A stretch of 64,000 bases of DNA from CAYXDO01 sp964463485 (GTDB taxonomy: Bacteria > Myxococcota > Kuafuiibacteriia > Kuafuiibacteriales > Kuafuiibacteriaceae), in contig CAYXDO010000029.1 of the NCBI GenBank assembly GCA_964463485.1, positions 1 through 64,000 of the forward strand. The letters are read 5' to 3'. Position 1 is the first letter of the stretch; the number at the start of each line of letters is the position of its first letter. The notes beneath the pieces were generated by a model, which was not told the origin of the DNA, searched no databases, and worked only from the letters and a program-made list of their open reading frames with translations. The position numbers and the translations under genes are program-made. This document shows positions 7,396 through 16,175 of the stretch, piece by piece.

Positions 7396-9945
7396 ATGAG
7401 TATGAGCACCCGAAAGTGGACTGGCGTAGCAGCGATCTGCATCAGCGCCTGCGGTCCCGCGACCTTGCCCTTCGCAGAAAATGCCGGGAGCGCGATCCTC
7501 GTCCGCTGGAATGTGGATGGCACTGCCGAGCTCGTGGCCATGGATGCCCCCGGCGTCTGGGTATCGAGCGCCCAAGTCGACGAGATCCTCGTCTTTGATA
7601 CTCCGCTCGCCGAGCTGCTCGTCCCAAGCGGAGTGCTTCGATCTGCCGAAGGCGACGAGCCCAGTCGGCCCGTCCCGACTCCGACCGCTGTGTACCTTGC
7701 AACTCAAGGCTCGTGGACTCCCGCGGACCAAGTCAGCGCTGAAGCCAGGGCTTTTCGTATCGCCGGAGCCCTCGCCGACTTATGCCTGAGTACAGGATGG
7801 TGCCTCGACCGAGATCGATGCCAAGCGTGTGTCATCACTCCGCCGGAGCCGCCTATTGCGGCGGCCCACCCGGTCCAAGCCGAACCGCCTCGACCCGGGA
7901 CGTGTCCGCCGGGCTTCTCACCCCTGACCTCCGGGCTCGGCTGCGACGTCGCGTGGGCGGGGCCTTGCGCGGCGGCCGAATTCCCGTTCATCGACGGTTG
8001 TCGCTCGCTGGACCTCGAGTGTACCGAAGACCCGTTCGGGGACCTTCAGGACCCGAGTTACGTGTACGTCGACCCCAGCGGGCTCGAGCCAGGAGACGGC
8101 TCCCGAGCTTCGCCCTTCTCCGATTTAGAGTCTGCGCTGGCGATCGCGCCGAATCATTCGACCCTCGCGCTCGCTCCGGGCCTCCACTCCGCCACCATCG
8201 ACGAATCGGTTCGGCTCCTCGGCACCTGTGCGGAAACTCGAGTGCTGCTGTGGATTCGAAGCGGAGACGTCGACATCGAAGGACTCACTGTCCAGAACAT
8301 CACCATCGCTCCGGCGGCCAGCGCGAAGGTTCTCCGGAGCGTATTCGGAACTCCGGCTGGAGAGCTGCCGCACTCCCTGGTGGTCTTCGGACGAGCCGAC
8401 ATCGAAGCCTCCGCTTTTGCCTTTCAGGACGTCTTGGTCTCCGAAGGCGCGACAATCACGTTCTCCGAGGCGACTGTCGCCAACGGCGTTCGGATCGACG
8501 CGGAAGGCGCGCTGCTGAGTATGGAGCGATCGGTGACCGGCGCTATTTCCCTTCGTGGATCGCATCTCGACGCGAGCTCCGTCCTGATTCATACTGACGA
8601 GCTCGCCCACCTGCCTACAGCAGCTCGACCGGAGTTCGCGCTCACCGCCGATTCGTCGACGATCAGCGCTCGCGCCCTCGTCGTGGTCACCGGGTTGAGA
8701 AGCGCAGTCGGAACCTCGGGATCGCAACTCTCGATCGATGGCGGTAGGTTGTTCGCGGGCAATCGCTCCATTCACTCGTCGTCTTACTCGCACGGATCCT
8801 TTTCGAATGTCGCATTCGCCAGTCCGGAGCGAGGCATCGACGCGAGCGTGGGCAGCGAGCTTTCCGTAGAAGACTCGTCGTTCGAGAGTCGGCGTGGTCT
8901 CACCGCTTCCCGTGGAAGTCTCATCAAGGTCGCTCGCTCGACGTTCACGGGCGACGAGGCCCTGGTCGCGGAGGCCGCGAGGTCAGCCGGAGTGACCTCT
9001 CGAGTCGAGGCGCTCGACTCGTCGGTGCATTGTCACGACGAAGACGATAGCCACGGATTTCATGCCAAGTCGTCGACCGACGCCCCCGGCGCCTCCGAGG
9101 TCGAAGCAACTCGTGTGTCCTGCGATCGCTGCAAAAAGTGCCTCTACGCCGTGGGGCCGCGTGCGCTGCTTCGAGCGACCGACGTCGTCGCGGAACGCGC
9201 GGGACACGGCCTCGAGGTCGAGGACGGGGCCCAGGCCACCATCCTGCGGCTCCTCGTGCGGGACGCTCGTAACATCGCGGTGAAGTCTCAAACTCGATTC
9301 GAAAGCCTGAATTCGAACAGGCTCGTCGTCGAAGACCTCCGCGTGCTGGGAGCCAACCGCGAGCGAGATGATACCAACCCGTGCGCGCCAGCGGTGTCCA
9401 TCGAAGGGACCGAGGCGCCCGTGCTCGAGCGACTCTTCATCGAGGGCAGCGGGGGTGGAGGTGTCCAAGTGTCCGCGGGAAACCGAACCGTCGGCACCGT
9501 GGTGATCGAAGACTTGGAGATGCCAGCCGCACCTGACGCTGCGATTGACCTCGAGACCTCGATCTCAGCGGACGTCAAGAGAGTTCGCGTCGAACAGATC
9601 CTCCATCACGCGATGGAAGCGGAGCAGGGCGCGACCGTGAACATCAGCGACGTCTTCTTCGAAGCCGCGGCAGGAGAGTCGCCATGCGGTCGAAGCAAGA
9701 ATGACATCAAGGTGGCCCTCCACACGGTGACTTTTGGTACGAACGTACAGGTGACGCGGTTCAAATGGGTCGGGCCGTTCGATCACGCCGCGAAGCTCGG
9801 CGTGGGCAACCAAATCGTCTTGTCGGACGGCGAAATTTCCGGCGCGTCGGTCGCCATCGCCGTCGCCTCGAGGGACCTTCTGACGACGGACGTCTTCCAG
9901 AAGGTAAAGCTGTCCGTGAGTCGGGTCTCCGAGGTCGTCCAATGA
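7396..9945 (+). CDS. Right-handed beta-helix lipoprotein
   Basis: 849 residues from ATG 7396, the start chosen because it gives a lipoprotein signal: basic MSMSTRKW, hydrophobic AAICI, then lipobox-like ISAC. The first ~250 residues include a Cys-rich segment (CPPGFSPLTSGLGC). From about residue 260 there is a DPSGLEPGDGSRASPFSDL motif typical of the start of DUF1565/parallel beta-helix domains in myxobacterial surface proteins. Many short repeats follow with Val/Ile/Ser spacing (for example DIEGLTV, DIEASAF, LLRATDVV). The role is unknown; such proteins are usually surface or periplasmic. Its stop overlaps the hypF start (ATGA). Confidence 0.75.
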   Translation: MSMSTRKWTGVAAICISACGPATLPFAENAGSAILVRWNVDGTAELVAMDAPGVWVSSAQVDEILVFDTPLAELLVPSGVLRSAEGDEPSRPVPTPTAVYLATQGSWTPADQVSAEARAFRIAGALADLCLSTGWCLDRDRCQACVITPPEPPIAAAHPVQAEPPRPGTCPPGFSPLTSGLGCDVAWAGPCAAAEFPFIDGCRSLDLECTEDPFGDLQDPSYVYVDPSGLEPGDGSRASPFSDLESALAIAPNHSTLALAPGLHSATIDESVRLLGTCAETRVLLWIRSGDVDIEGLTVQNITIAPAASAKVLRSVFGTPAGELPHSLVVFGRADIEASAFAFQDVLVSEGATITFSEATVANGVRIDAEGALLSMERSVTGAISLRGSHLDASSVLIHTDELAHLPTAARPEFALTADSSTISARALVVVTGLRSAVGTSGSQLSIDGGRLFAGNRSIHSSSYSHGSFSNVAFASPERGIDASVGSELSVEDSSFESRRGLTASRGSLIKVARSTFTGDEALVAEAARSAGVTSRVEALDSSVHCHDEDDSHGFHAKSSTDAPGASEVEATRVSCDRCKKCLYAVGPRALLRATDVVAERAGHGLEVEDGAQATILRLLVRDARNIAVKSQTRFESLNSNRLVVEDLRVLGANRERDDTNPCAPAVSIEGTEAPVLERLFIEGSGGGGVQVSAGNRTVGTVVIEDLEMPAAPDAAIDLETSISADVKRVRVEQILHHAMEAEQGATVNISDVFFEAAAGESPCGRSKNDIKVALHTVTFGTNVQVTRFKWVGPFDHAAKLGVGNQIVLSDGEISGASVAIAVASRDLLTTDVFQKVKLSVSRVSEVVQ

Positions 9946-12209
9946 CCGCACTCATCGAACGAGCTCGCGTGCGAGTTCGCGGTCGGGTCCAAGGCGTTGG
10001 CTTCCGACCCCACGTGTTCGTGCTGGCCCGACGCTTGAATCTCGACGGCTTCGTGAGAAATGACGAGCAGGGTGTGCTCATCGAAGCCGAGGGCCCGGAC
10101 CTCGACACCTTCGTACGACTCCTCCTCGAAGATCCTCCCCCTCTCGCTCGAATCGATTCCGTCGAAGTCGCTCGAGTACCCACGAAGCACACCGGTGCCT
10201 CGACATCCGGAAGGCAGCGCGACGCCGCCTTCGAGATCCTCTCGAGCGAGCGTGCCGGTGCCAATCGCACCATGATTCCCTCCGACATCTCGACCTGCGA
10301 GGACTGTCTCCGCGAGCTCTTCGACCCGTTCGACCGACGCTACCTCTACCCATTCATCAACTGCACCCACTGCGGTCCACGCTTCACCATCACTCAGGCC
10401 CTGCCCTACGATCGACCGAACACCTCCATGGCCCGCTTCCCGCTCTGCGGAGCCTGCCACGCCGAGTACGAGGACCCGCACAGTCGCAGATTCCACGCGG
10501 AGCCCATCGCATGTCCGGCCTGCGGACCCAAACTCTCGACGACTCCTTCCGCCATCGCCGAGCGACTTCGACGCGGGCATATCGTCGCACTCAAAGGTCT
10601 GGGTGGCTTCCATCTCGCCGTCGATGCGGCGAACGAAGCCGCCGTCGCCGAGCTTCGACGACGCAAACAAAGGGACAAGAAGCCGTTCGCCCTCATGGTG
10701 GCCAACGCCGCCAGCGCTCTGCGATTGACCCGCCTCTCCCCGGCCGAGCAACTCATCCTCGAATCCTCGAGGAGTCCCGTCGTGCTCCTCGAGCGTCGAA
10801 GCGACGCGCCCATCGCGGCCTCGGTCGCGTTCGGACTCTCCTCTTTGGGCGTCATGCTGCCCTATACGCCTCTCCATCACCTCCTCTTTCATGAGCTAGC
10901 ACGACCTGGCGGCCTCGAACGGATGTCCCAACCGGTCCCGTTCGCGCTCGTCATGACGTCCGCGAACCTCTCCGACGAGCCCCTGGTGATCTCGAACGAG
11001 GAAGCCGAACGTGACCTGGCGTCGATCGCCGATCTCGTCGTGACTCACGACCGAGACATCCTCTCTCGCGCCGACGATAGCGTCGTCCGCGTCCTCGACG
11101 ATCGCCCCATCGTGCTCCGGCGGGCCAGGGGATGGTGCCCCGATCCTGTTCGACTCACGCGCACCGGACCCCCGATGCTCGGGCTCGGCGCCGAGCTCAA
11201 GTCGACCTTCACGATCACTCGCGGCGATGAGGCCTTCGTGTCGCCGCACCTCGGCGATCTGGATCGGCCTGCGACGATTCGAGCCTTTCGCGAGGCCGTC
11301 GCTCGCCATCTCGCACTCCTGGAGGTCGTCCCCGAGTTGATCGCCCATGACCTCCACCCTGACTTTGCTTCGACCCTCGCCGCTCGTACCTTCGGGCGCC
11401 CGACGCTCGCGGTGCAGCACCACCACGCCCACGCCGCCGCCGTGCTCGCGGAGCACGGGGAAGAGCGGGCGCTCGCGCTCGTCCTCGATGGGTTTGGCTT
11501 CGGAGCCGACCAGACTGCCTGGGGGGGTGAGTTGCTTCGAGTCGAGGGCGCGACCTTCGAGCGATGGGGTCATCTCGCCGAGCTACTCATGCCCGGCGGA
11601 GAAGCCTCGCACAGGGAGCCCTGGCGCCTGGCGGCCGCCGTCCTTCACCACCTCGATCGCTTCGAGCTCGTCGAGCGTAGGTGGCCCGACCCGCGCATGA
11701 ACCTGCTCTCGACGATGCTCGAGCGAAGAATCTCGACGCCTGTGACGACGGCCGCAGGACGCTGGTTCGACGCCGCCGCAGCCATCGTCGTCCCCATGTC
11801 CCACCAATCCTACGAGGCCGAGGCCGCCATGAGGCTGGAGTCCCTCGTCACGGTGCCCACGTCCAACCACGACTTCTCCATCGAAAACCGAGTCCTCGAC
11901 CTCTACCCTCTGTTCGAGCAACTCGTTCGAATGGGCCCTACGGACGGAGCAAACTCGTTTCACGGAACTCTCGCCCACGGCCTCGCCGAGCTCACCAGCC
12001 AAGCCATGGTCGACACCGGCATGAACACCGTCGTCATCGCAGGTGGGTGCGTGGCGAATCGCCATCTCACTCGCGAGCTCGAACGCCGGCTCGAGAGCGC
12101 CGGCGCTCGCGTCCTGCTCCCCATTCAGCTCCCCCCAGGCGACGGCGCCATCAGCGTCGGCCAAGCCTGGGTCGCCCAACGAGTCACCTCGGCCTCACGA
12201 GCTCGATGA
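9942..12209 (+). CDS. hypF: HypF carbamoyltransferase, hydrogenase maturation
   Basis: 755 residues, the normal length for HypF, which uses carbamoyl phosphate and ATP to carbamoylate HypE, the source of the cyanide ligands of NiFe hydrogenases. Domains in order: acylphosphatase (about 5-95, GRVQGVGFRPHVF); two four-Cys zinc fingers (about 110-195, CEDC, CTHCG, CGACH, CPACG); YrdC-like (about 200-385, with KGLGGFHLAVDA); Kae1-like (about 390-755) with HHHAHAAAV and DGFGFG. The start overlaps the preceding stop as ATGA. No other hyp or hydrogenase gene lies nearby. The 3' end overlaps the converging methyltransferase gene by 26 bases. Confidence 0.93.
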   Translation: MTALIERARVRVRGRVQGVGFRPHVFVLARRLNLDGFVRNDEQGVLIEAEGPDLDTFVRLLLEDPPPLARIDSVEVARVPTKHTGASTSGRQRDAAFEILSSERAGANRTMIPSDISTCEDCLRELFDPFDRRYLYPFINCTHCGPRFTITQALPYDRPNTSMARFPLCGACHAEYEDPHSRRFHAEPIACPACGPKLSTTPSAIAERLRRGHIVALKGLGGFHLAVDAANEAAVAELRRRKQRDKKPFALMVANAASALRLTRLSPAEQLILESSRSPVVLLERRSDAPIAASVAFGLSSLGVMLPYTPLHHLLFHELARPGGLERMSQPVPFALVMTSANLSDEPLVISNEEAERDLASIADLVVTHDRDILSRADDSVVRVLDDRPIVLRRARGWCPDPVRLTRTGPPMLGLGAELKSTFTITRGDEAFVSPHLGDLDRPATIRAFREAVARHLALLEVVPELIAHDLHPDFASTLAARTFGRPTLAVQHHHAHAAAVLAEHGEERALALVLDGFGFGADQTAWGGELLRVEGATFERWGHLAELLMPGGEASHREPWRLAAAVLHHLDRFELVERRWPDPRMNLLSTMLERRISTPVTTAAGRWFDAAAAIVVPMSHQSYEAEAAMRLESLVTVPTSNHDFSIENRVLDLYPLFEQLVRMGPTDGANSFHGTLAHGLAELTSQAMVDTGMNTVVIAGGCVANRHLTRELERRLESAGARVLLPIQLPPGDGAISVGQAWVAQRVTSASRAR

Positions 12210-12921
12210 TTTCGATCGCGTGCTCCTCACCTTCCCAGTCGACCGATTGCGCTTCAGTACTCTCACTGTAACCCCGATCGCGAAACATGACCCGAAGGTC
12301 CCCGAGCAGATCCGAGCGTAGCTTTGGACCGCTCACCACGAACTTGCCTCCGGGTTCCAGCATCGCGTGAAGCTCGATGAGATCGAACAACCTACCCGGC
12401 GCCAAGGGGTCGTACACGATGTCGGATCCGACGATCAAGCTGCTCGTGGCCCCCTGCGGCGCTGCCCAATCGAGCTCCGTGAGCGCATACTCGGCGATCC
12501 GGTTCCGGTCACCGTTCCTCGCCGAGAGGCAGAGCGCGTCCCGCGAAATGTCAGTGCCCTCCGTGTCGAAGCCCAGATGTGACAACGTCGCCGAGACGAG
12601 TCCCAAGCCACACCCGAGCTCCTTCGCCCCAACGCCGCGCTCGGCGCGCCCTCTCCGCATGAGCCACTGCCCAAGAGCGACCGAGGAGGGCCACACTCGA
12701 GCCCAGTACCGATGGCGACTCACCGGCCGAAGCTCCAGCAGGTTCAAAGTCAGATCGGCGCTCAGCTCGACCGCCACCTCACGAGGATGGTATTTCGCCA
12801 ACGACGCCCTTATTTGCGAAGCTGACGGACGTTGAGGGTCCGAGGTGGGTTGAGGCCCTAGAGAACGCGATCCCGATTCCGAGACCGCCTTGAAGTACCA
12901 CGCGAGGGCCTCGAACACCAC
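12184..12921 (-). CDS. Class I SAM-dependent methyltransferase, METTL/EEF-KMT type
   Basis: 245 residues resembling the Methyltransf_16 group of protein-lysine methyltransferases. About 80 leading residues end in YWARVWPSSVALGQWL, the characteristic W-x-S-x-x-L entry motif. Motif I follows as KELGCGLGLVS; an acidic post-I residue lies in GTDIS. A motif IV-like SDIVYDP matches the DxxY signature of this family. Substrate cannot be predicted. It is 37 bases downstream of the C25 peptidase gene on the same strand and converges on hypF. Confidence 0.8.
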   Translation of the reverse strand: MVFEALAWYFKAVSESGSRSLGPQPTSDPQRPSASQIRASLAKYHPREVAVELSADLTLNLLELRPVSRHRYWARVWPSSVALGQWLMRRGRAERGVGAKELGCGLGLVSATLSHLGFDTEGTDISRDALCLSARNGDRNRIAEYALTELDWAAPQGATSSLIVGSDIVYDPLAPGRLFDLIELHAMLEPGGKFVVSGPKLRSDLLGDLRVMFRDRGYSESTEAQSVDWEGEEHAIEIIELVRPR

Positions 12922-12937
12922 CTCCCGTGGATACGGA

Positions 12938-12966
12938 GTTACCGGGGCTTACCGGGGGTTACGGGG
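12938..12966. repeat. Imperfect 10-bp G-rich tandem repeat
   Basis: Three near copies of GTTACCGGGG lie across the gap between two minus-strand genes and include the last codons of the upstream peptidase gene. No function is evident. Confidence 0.4.
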
Positions 12967-14692
12967 TCGTGAAGGAGGACAAGAATCCTTCTGCACGCAA
13001 CCCAGCCGACACACTCGCTGGCCGGACCGCGAGCGTCACCGAAGCCTCGGACTGACTTCGAAGCTCCACCACGTAGACTCGGCCGTCCGCGAGCACTCGC
13101 AAAGTGCCGCTGAACGCGCGATCGAGTCCGACGTGGACTTCACCTCCACACGAGTTTGCCTTCCACTCGATGGTGAGTCCCGGCGCCGAGGGCAAAGGCT
13201 CCGTATAGACGGGCAGAAGCGGGTCCGCGTACAGAGTCACGCCCTTCTGAGTCCACGCGTAACTCGACGCATCGAGCACCGGCACGTCCAGACCGAGGAG
13301 CGGGACGGTAAAGTCATCTGTCACCGGCAAATGGAGGTGGGCCGAAAGATAGGCGTCTCCAATCGGTACGTCGCGCCCGGCGACCGCTGCCCGAAGAAGC
13401 TCGTCGATGAGTTGCATCCCCCCTGCCAGGCCGAGGCCAAGCGGGACGTTGCCGAGGTAGGCGATCGCACCGCCATTCGGCGCGTTGATGAAGGCTTCGC
13501 CCGCGGCGCCTCGGTACGTCGAGTCTCCGGCAAGGCACCCCGAGGACAAGAAAATGGGGTAGTTCGAGTTCACCAGCGAGCGAGCGTCGCCTGCGGTCAA
13601 AGCGAGGCTGCCGTCCGCCTCCGTCGTCAACAACTCATAGTCGGCGTGGCCCGAGTGAACGACGATGTTGGGACCAGCCTCGAGCGCGGCCCGCTCGGCC
13701 TCCGGACTCGTCCGCGCTGCGCTTCGATCGGGAAGCGCGGTCGCGTAGATCTTCGACACCTCGAAGCTCGGACTCAAGAGGTCGAAAGTCCGCCCCGCGT
13801 TCTCGAAATACCAGGCCGAATCCACTCTGAGTCCGGAGCCAATCTCCAAAGTGACCGCGACGTTGGAAATCAAGACGGCCTGATCGACAGACGAAGCTTC
13901 ATAGGCCTGGACGTGGTGCAGGACCTTCCGCACGTAACTCCGGACCTCGGCCCCCGTACGCACGGGTAGCCGAGTCACCGCGAGCTCGGGTCGATAGTCG
14001 GGTGTGTCCACCCCAGGTTCGGCATAGACGCCATCGCCGTTCGTGTCCCACTCTGAGAAATCGGAGTAATAGTAGTCCGTCTGAAAATCCGCCTCGAATC
14101 CACCCCCGGCGATGAACGGATTGTCGTACCGATCGTGCACGAACCGGCCCGGCACGTCGTCGAGCCCACCGCCCAAAAGCACGTAACGAACGCTCGGGCG
14201 ACTCATCAGATAACTCTTGATCGCCCTCGGCGTGTCGCGATCCGGGTCGGCGTCCACGCACGTGTACATGGAGCAGATACTCTCGAGGGTCACGACCTCG
14301 GCTGCATCTCCCAGCGCCGTGTGGAGCTCGGCCAGCGCGCCGAACTCGTCCGCAAGAGTCCTTCGTGTGATGATGACCAGCGAAGGCTCGGAGACTGACT
14401 CGTGGGAGATGGCACATTCCCCGGCATCCGCGCCGACGCCCGCTCCATCTCCGACTCCGGAGTCGAGGCTCGGCCCCGCATCTGCTTGGATCCCGAAGCC
14501 CGAATCCGGAGCGTCCGCGAGGCCGGCATCTTGGACTTGCGATGTCGTTTCCAGAGCCTTCGGACGAAGCTCGCCGGATCCGCATGCGCCTGCGACGAAG
14601 CCTCCTATCAAGAGGCTCGCGACCCCAAAAGCGGGTCGCGCAGCTCCGCCCACCCGAGTCAACGAGAGTTGCCGTCGATCTCCTCGGGCCAT
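12959..14692 (-). CDS. Gingipain-like C25 family peptidase lipoprotein
   Basis: 577 residues from ATG 14692, chosen because AGG precedes it by nine bases and it creates a lipoprotein signal (LLIGGFVAGACGSG). An Ala/Asp/Gly-rich linker with several ADAG-like units follows to about residue 105. The body matches the caspase-fold C25 (gingipain) peptidases: VIITRRTL at the domain start, a YVLLGGG strand, catalytic His in VVHSGHADY and catalytic Cys in LSSGCLAG about 38 residues later, then a beta-rich C-terminal domain. Probably tethered in the outer membrane or periplasm. It is divergent from the first RiPP gene; a role in that cluster is possible but not shown. Confidence 0.82.
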   Translation of the reverse strand: MARGDRRQLSLTRVGGAARPAFGVASLLIGGFVAGACGSGELRPKALETTSQVQDAGLADAPDSGFGIQADAGPSLDSGVGDGAGVGADAGECAISHESVSEPSLVIITRRTLADEFGALAELHTALGDAAEVVTLESICSMYTCVDADPDRDTPRAIKSYLMSRPSVRYVLLGGGLDDVPGRFVHDRYDNPFIAGGGFEADFQTDYYYSDFSEWDTNGDGVYAEPGVDTPDYRPELAVTRLPVRTGAEVRSYVRKVLHHVQAYEASSVDQAVLISNVAVTLEIGSGLRVDSAWYFENAGRTFDLLSPSFEVSKIYATALPDRSAARTSPEAERAALEAGPNIVVHSGHADYELLTTEADGSLALTAGDARSLVNSNYPIFLSSGCLAGDSTYRGAAGEAFINAPNGGAIAYLGNVPLGLGLAGGMQLIDELLRAAVAGRDVPIGDAYLSAHLHLPVTDDFTVPLLGLDVPVLDASSYAWTQKGVTLYADPLLPVYTEPLPSAPGLTIEWKANSCGGEVHVGLDRAFSGTLRVLADGRVYVVELRSQSEASVTLAVRPASVSAGLRAEGFLSSFTTP

Positions 14693-14929
14693 CGAGCGCA
14701 TCCTGAGATCGTAGGCTTCGAGCGTGAGGTGAGCATCGGTCGAACGTCCCTGCGACCGAACAGCACGCCAGCCCGACCGTCGCGCCACCGGATGAACGAG
14801 CTGCTCGCTCGCCGTTGATTTGTTCTAGGTCCTCTCTGCCGTGGTTTCTCCGGGCTCCCAATTTCCGACGAGACTATCGAACCCGTCTGAGACCTGTCCG
14901 TATCTTGCCGCTTGGTGTATTGGGCTTTG

Positions 14930-16168
14930 ATGTTGAAGAGGGTCCTACTCACCTCGGTGGGTGTCCTGCCCCAATACACCGCCAAAGGCGGCCAGTTCAT
15001 TCCTCGTATGGCGCTGTTCGCCATCGGCGCGGCTACCCCGAAGGACTGGGACCTTCAAATCCTCGCCGACGTGAGGGAGGACCAAGTTCCGCTCGACGGT
15101 GACTATGGCGTCGTCGGCATGTCCGTCCTGACCCCCCATGCCTACGCGTCTTATCGAGTGGCTGACGAGCTTAGGAAACGCGGTGTCAAGGTGGTCATGG
15201 GCGGCCCCCACGCCGCCTCGAACCCCAAAGAGGCGCTGCTCCACGCGGACGCGGTCGTCGTCGGCGAAGGCGACGGAGTGTGGCCGCTCGTCCTGCGAGA
15301 TCTCGAGCGAAACGAGAGCAAAGGCCGGTACGACTCGGTCGACTTCGACCTCAACGAAATGCCGATGCCGCGCTTCGATCTGATGGACCCATCCCGCTAC
15401 ACCATGCCCGCCATCGTGAACCTCGAGCGCGGCTGTAAGTTCAAATGTCGCTGGTGCCTCGTTCCTCCCGTCCTCCAAGGCCGAAACGTGCGAACCAAAG
15501 ACCCTCACAAAGCCGCCGACGAAGTCCGCTGGCTGAAAGAAAACTTCGGCGTGAGCTCGTTCGCCGTGGTCGACTGCTCGGTCAATCTCAATGACTACAT
15601 GGTCGGCTTCGCCGACGCGGTCACAGACCTGAAGATGAAGTGGACGGGCGCCGCGGTCCTCGCCGCGCTCAAGGACACCAAAGCCCTGGAGAAGATCGCC
15701 GCCGCTGGCTGTGACTGTATTTACATCGAGACCGGCGCGCTGGCCAAAGCCAGCAACCCGACTCGCTTCAAATCGATGATCGAAACGATCAACACCGCCC
15801 GGGAGCTGGGGATCAAGTGTTGGTATAACTTCGAGCTCGGTTACGAACACCACGACGAGTCGATCTTCCAGGACACCATCGAATTCATCGAATCCACCCG
15901 GATGGAGCAATACATCTTCCAAATCTTCACCCCGTGGCCGGGCGGTCCGCAGTTCGAGAAGATCGAGGCGGAGGGGCGAATTCTCACCAGAGACTGGGAG
16001 CGGTACAACAACTCGTACGCGGTCCACACGCCGAAGCTCATGACCGTCGAGCAGCTCGAACGGGGGTACGCTCGACTGTACGAGCACTTTTACTCAGGCT
16101 CGTTCTTCGAGTGCCTGCCGCTGGTCAACCTCCACACCTTCAACCACTTCGCCAGCTTCTTCGTCTGA
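14930..16168 (+). CDS. B12-binding-type radical SAM enzyme (RiPP cluster, first)
   Basis: 412 residues. An N-terminal Rossmann-like cobalamin-binding region (about 1-130) contains VVGMSVLTPHAYASYRVAD and VVMGGPHAA, as in B12-dependent radical SAM proteins, but no DxHxxG motif, so base-off B12 binding would be of the type lacking that histidine. The radical SAM core has CKFKCRWC at residues 169-176. The C-terminus is aromatic-rich (FNHFASFFV). ATG 14930 is preferred over upstream TTG/GTG codons. It is followed 7 bases later by a SagB gene. Likely role: methylation or other radical tailoring of the peptide; the exact reaction cannot be told from sequence. Confidence 0.85.
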   Translation: MLKRVLLTSVGVLPQYTAKGGQFIPRMALFAIGAATPKDWDLQILADVREDQVPLDGDYGVVGMSVLTPHAYASYRVADELRKRGVKVVMGGPHAASNPKEALLHADAVVVGEGDGVWPLVLRDLERNESKGRYDSVDFDLNEMPMPRFDLMDPSRYTMPAIVNLERGCKFKCRWCLVPPVLQGRNVRTKDPHKAADEVRWLKENFGVSSFAVVDCSVNLNDYMVGFADAVTDLKMKWTGAAVLAALKDTKALEKIAAAGCDCIYIETGALAKASNPTRFKSMIETINTARELGIKCWYNFELGYEHHDESIFQDTIEFIESTRMEQYIFQIFTPWPGGPQFEKIEAEGRILTRDWERYNNSYAVHTPKLMTVEQLERGYARLYEHFYSGSFFECLPLVNLHTFNHFASFFV

Positions 16169-16175
16169 GGTCCGC

